From Propionibacteriaceae bacterium (GTDB lineage: Bacteria > Actinomycetota > Actinomycetes > Propionibacteriales > Propionibacteriaceae), in the NCBI GenBank assembly GCA_003158895.1, contig PMLO01000113.1, forward strand, positions 1 to 6,447: DNA of 6,447 nt. The letters are read 5' to 3'. This document shows positions 4,884 to 6,447 of this stretch, piece after piece (position 1 is the stretch's first letter; each line of letters starts with the position of its first letter). The notes below the pieces were generated by a model. That model ran no database searches. It was not told the DNA's origin and was given only the letters and a program-made list of their open reading frames with translations. Position numbers and translations under genes: made by a program.

Positions 4884-5504
4884 GTGACCACGAACGACGA
4901 GACTCCCCGCATGGCGGCAATGCCCGGCGTAGCCGGCATGAGTGATTCCGTGTACCAGTCCCTGCTCTCGAACCGGATCATCTTCCTCGGTTCAGAGGTG
5001 AAGGACGAGAACGCGAACGCGATCTGCGCGCAGATGCTCCTGCTCAATGCAGAAGATGCCCACAAGGACATCTACCTCTACATCAACTCGCCCGGCGGCT
5101 CCGTCGACTCCGGCATGGCGATCTTCGACACCATGCAATGGATCTCCAACGACGTCGCGACTGTGGCCATGGGCCTGGCGGCCTCGATGGGCCAGTTCCT
5201 CCTGAGCGCCGGCACGAAGGGCAAGCGGTTCGCCCTGCCGCACAGCCGGATCATGATGCACCAGCCGTCCGGCGGCCTCGGCGGCACGGCCTCCGACATC
5301 CGCATCCAGGCCGAGCAGTCGCTCCACATCAAGAGGACGATGGCGGGGCTCATCGCTCAGCACACCGGCCAGACCGTCGAACAGATCGAGGCCGACTCCG
5401 ATCGAGACCGGTGGTTCACGGCCGAGCAGGCGCTCGCGTACGGGTTCATCGACCATGTCTTCGAGCGCGCCGCCCAGATCCCGACCGCAGCACCGAACAA
5501 GTAA
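4884..5504 (+). CDS. clpP1: ATP-dependent Clp protease proteolytic subunit ClpP1
   Basis: Serine peptidase subunit of 206 residues from GTG 4884. The catalytic triad is Ser101 in LAASMGQ, His126 in MMHQPSG and Asp175 in SDRDRW, with normal ClpP spacing. The oxyanion region SPGGS (69-73) and the handle helix (about 130-165) are intact. In actinobacteria ClpP1 and ClpP2 form unlike rings that stack into one 14-subunit ClpP1P2 chamber, to which ClpX or ClpC1 delivers substrates. The start is uncertain: GTG 4884, ATG 4911 (MAAMPG) and ATG 4938 (MSDSVY) are all possible, and no strong ribosome binding site picks one. I choose GTG 4884 because of the candidate -10 box before it. The gene is 14 bases from clpP2, so the two form an operon, probably activated through the ClgR-like site. 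Confidence 0.95.
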   Translation: MTTNDETPRMAAMPGVAGMSDSVYQSLLSNRIIFLGSEVKDENANAICAQMLLLNAEDAHKDIYLYINSPGGSVDSGMAIFDTMQWISNDVATVAMGLAASMGQFLLSAGTKGKRFALPHSRIMMHQPSGGLGGTASDIRIQAEQSLHIKRTMAGLIAQHTGQTVEQIEADSDRDRWFTAEQALAYGFIDHVFERAAQIPTAAPNK

Positions 5505-5518
5505 GGGACCTCGCCACC

Positions 5519-6169
5519 ATGAACATGGACATGCCAATGTTGCCGGGCGGCCTTGCACCGGCCGGCCCTCGCGCCGACTACTACATCCCGCAGTGGGAGG
5601 AGCGCACGAGCTATGGCGTGCGCCGCGTCGATCCGTACACGAAGCTCTTCGAAGACCGGATCATCTTCCTGGGCACGCCGATCACCGACGACATCGCCAA
5701 CGCGGTGATGGCGCAGCTGCTCTGTCTCCAGTCGATGGACGCCGAGCGCCAGATCAGCATCTACATCAACTCGCCCGGTGGCTCTTTCACAGCACTGACG
5801 GCCATTTACGACACGATGCGCTTCATCAAGCCCGACATTCAGACGGTCTGCCTCGGGCAGGCTGCCTCGGCTGCAGCCGTCCTGCTGGCTGCCGGCACCA
5901 AGGGCAAGCGCCTGGCGCTTCCGAACAGCCGCATCCTCATCCATCAGCCTGCGACCGAAGGTGGCTACGGACAGTCGTCCGACCTAGAGATCCAGGCGAG
6001 GGAGATCCTCCGCATCCGGTCCCTCATGGAGGGGATGCTTGCCGCCGACACCGGTCAGCCGGTCGAGACGATCTCGAAGGACATCGAGCGCGACAAGTAC
6101 CTCACCGCTGACGAAGCAGTGACGTACGGAATCGTCGACGAGATCCTCGCGTCGCTGAAGGACGCCTGA
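5519..6169 (+). CDS. clpP2: ATP-dependent Clp protease proteolytic subunit ClpP2
   Basis: Second ClpP subunit, 216 residues. The catalytic triad is Ser117 in GQAASAAAVLL, His142 in LIHQPA and Asp192 in IERDKY; the one extra residue between His and Asp relative to ClpP1 falls in the ATEGGYGQ loop. It carries about 40 residues before LFEDRIIFLG, including YYIPQWEERTSYGVRRVDPY, the N-terminal extension typical of actinobacterial ClpP2, part of which is removed on maturation in characterised relatives. It should form one ring of the mixed ClpP1P2 peptidase; in Mycobacterium this is the ring ClpX and ClpC1 dock on. The start ATG 5519 lies 14 bases after the clpP1 stop with AAGGGA at 5503-5508; ATG 5525 is the only close alternative. 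The frame is also open upstream, but that part is a shadow of clpP1. Confidence 0.96.
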   Translation: MNMDMPMLPGGLAPAGPRADYYIPQWEERTSYGVRRVDPYTKLFEDRIIFLGTPITDDIANAVMAQLLCLQSMDAERQISIYINSPGGSFTALTAIYDTMRFIKPDIQTVCLGQAASAAAVLLAAGTKGKRLALPNSRILIHQPATEGGYGQSSDLEIQAREILRIRSLMEGMLAADTGQPVETISKDIERDKYLTADEAVTYGIVDEILASLKDA

Positions 6170-6181
6170 CACACCCAAGAA

Positions 6182-6205
6182 GTCCCCCCTGGCGAGAGCG
6201 GGGAC
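6182..6205 (+). terminator. Short hairpin between clpP2 and clpX
   Basis: GTCCCC (6182-6187) pairs with GGGGAC (6200-6205) around a 12-base loop, 12 bases after the clpP2 stop. No T-run follows. It may reduce read-through from clpP2 into clpX or act as an RNA processing or stability element. A small second hairpin, CACCA-GCGG-TGGTG (6225-6238), sits just before the clpX ribosome binding site. Confidence 0.35.
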
Positions 6206-6209
6206 GGGT

Positions 6210-6215
6210 TATCGT
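6210..6215 (+). promoter_or_regulatory. Possible -10 box for clpX
   Basis: TATCGT fits TANNNT and would place a start near 6222, about 35 bases before clpX. No recognisable -35 lies at the right distance, so a separate clpX promoter is only suggested. Confidence 0.2.
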
Positions 6216-6256
6216 GAAGATCCACACCAGCGGTGGTGCGGCAGAAGGAGGACAGC

Positions 6257-6447
6257 ATGGCTCGCATCGGCGAGACGAGCGACCTGCTCAAGTGTTCCTT
6301 CTGCGGGAAGAGCCAGAAGCAGGTGAAGAAGCTGATCGCGGGACCCGCGATCTACATCTGCGACGAGTGCATCGAGCTCTGCAACGAGATCATCGAGGAC
6401 GAGTTCGCCGAGGGCTCCGACCTGGGGCTGATCGAAGAGCTTCCCAA
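6257..6447 (+). CDS. clpX: ClpX, ATP-dependent unfoldase of the Clp protease (5' part)
   Basis: The first 63 codons of clpX are present and the gene runs off the window edge. The N-terminal zinc-binding domain is clear: Cys13 and Cys16 in CSFC, Cys35 and Cys38 in CDEC. The run 'LKCSFCGKSQKQVKKLIAGP' is close to the ClpX consensus. This domain dimerises and recruits adaptors and some substrates; the AAA+ ATPase domain that unfolds proteins and threads them into ClpP lies beyond the edge. The start ATG 6257 has a strong site AAGGAGG at 6245-6251, five bases away. It is 87 bases from clpP2, so it may be the third gene of the operon, partly uncoupled by the intervening hairpin. Confidence 0.95.
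   Translation, partial: MARIGETSDLLKCSFCGKSQKQVKKLIAGPAIYICDECIELCNEIIEDEFAEGSDLGLIEELP

Noticed and set aside
5138..5518. Upstream extension of the clpP2 frame
   Set aside because: It is an out-of-frame reading of clpP1; clpP2 has a good ATG at 5519 with a ribosome binding site just after the clpP1 stop.
1..6447. CRISPR array, insertion sequence or riboswitch
   Set aside because: I see no regularly spaced repeats, no transposase or terminal inverted repeats, and no recognisable riboswitch fold in the leaders.

Overview
The window reads as high-GC actinobacterial chromosome, most likely from the Microbacteriaceae (Microbacterium-like). That placement is inferred from codon use dominated by G/C third positions, the order tRNA-Pro / tig / clpP1 / clpP2 / clpX, two diverged ClpP subunits encoded in tandem, and the actinobacterial style of the trigger factor tail. 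It has two halves that meet at a tRNA gene.

Left half (1 to about 2973): one end of an integrative element. A complete abiEi/abiEii-type (type IV) toxin-antitoxin pair on the + strand (66-1542, genes overlapping by 11 bases) faces a complete tyrosine integrase on the - strand (1641-2819). The integrase starts about 150 bases from the 3' end of tRNA-Pro(UGG) (2974-3046, - strand) and reads away from it, the usual layout for an element integrated in the 3' part of a tRNA gene. The far end of the element, and its second attachment site, lie left of the window. Between integrase and tRNA are a candidate promoter, a tandem 9-bp repeat that also matches the tRNA anticodon loop, and a strong imperfect hairpin.

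Right half (about 2974-6447): core chromosome for protein folding and turnover. The tRNA and the trigger factor gene (tig, 3235-4719) diverge from a 188-base spacer. tig ends in a strong hairpin terminator. A 164-base spacer then carries a match to the ClgR operator described for other actinobacteria, followed by clpP1 (4884-5504), clpP2 (5519-6169, 14 bases later) and the first 63 codons of clpX (from 6257, running off the edge). ClpP1 and ClpP2 should form the mixed ClpP1P2 peptidase, which ClpX feeds with unfolded substrates; trigger factor acts on nascent chains at the ribosome.

No gene family here is new to me. The points most worth checking are the integration junction and its repeats, the start of the integrase (most annotators would call it too long, into the tRNA or the promoter), and the ClgR-like site with a possibly leaderless clpP1 transcript.
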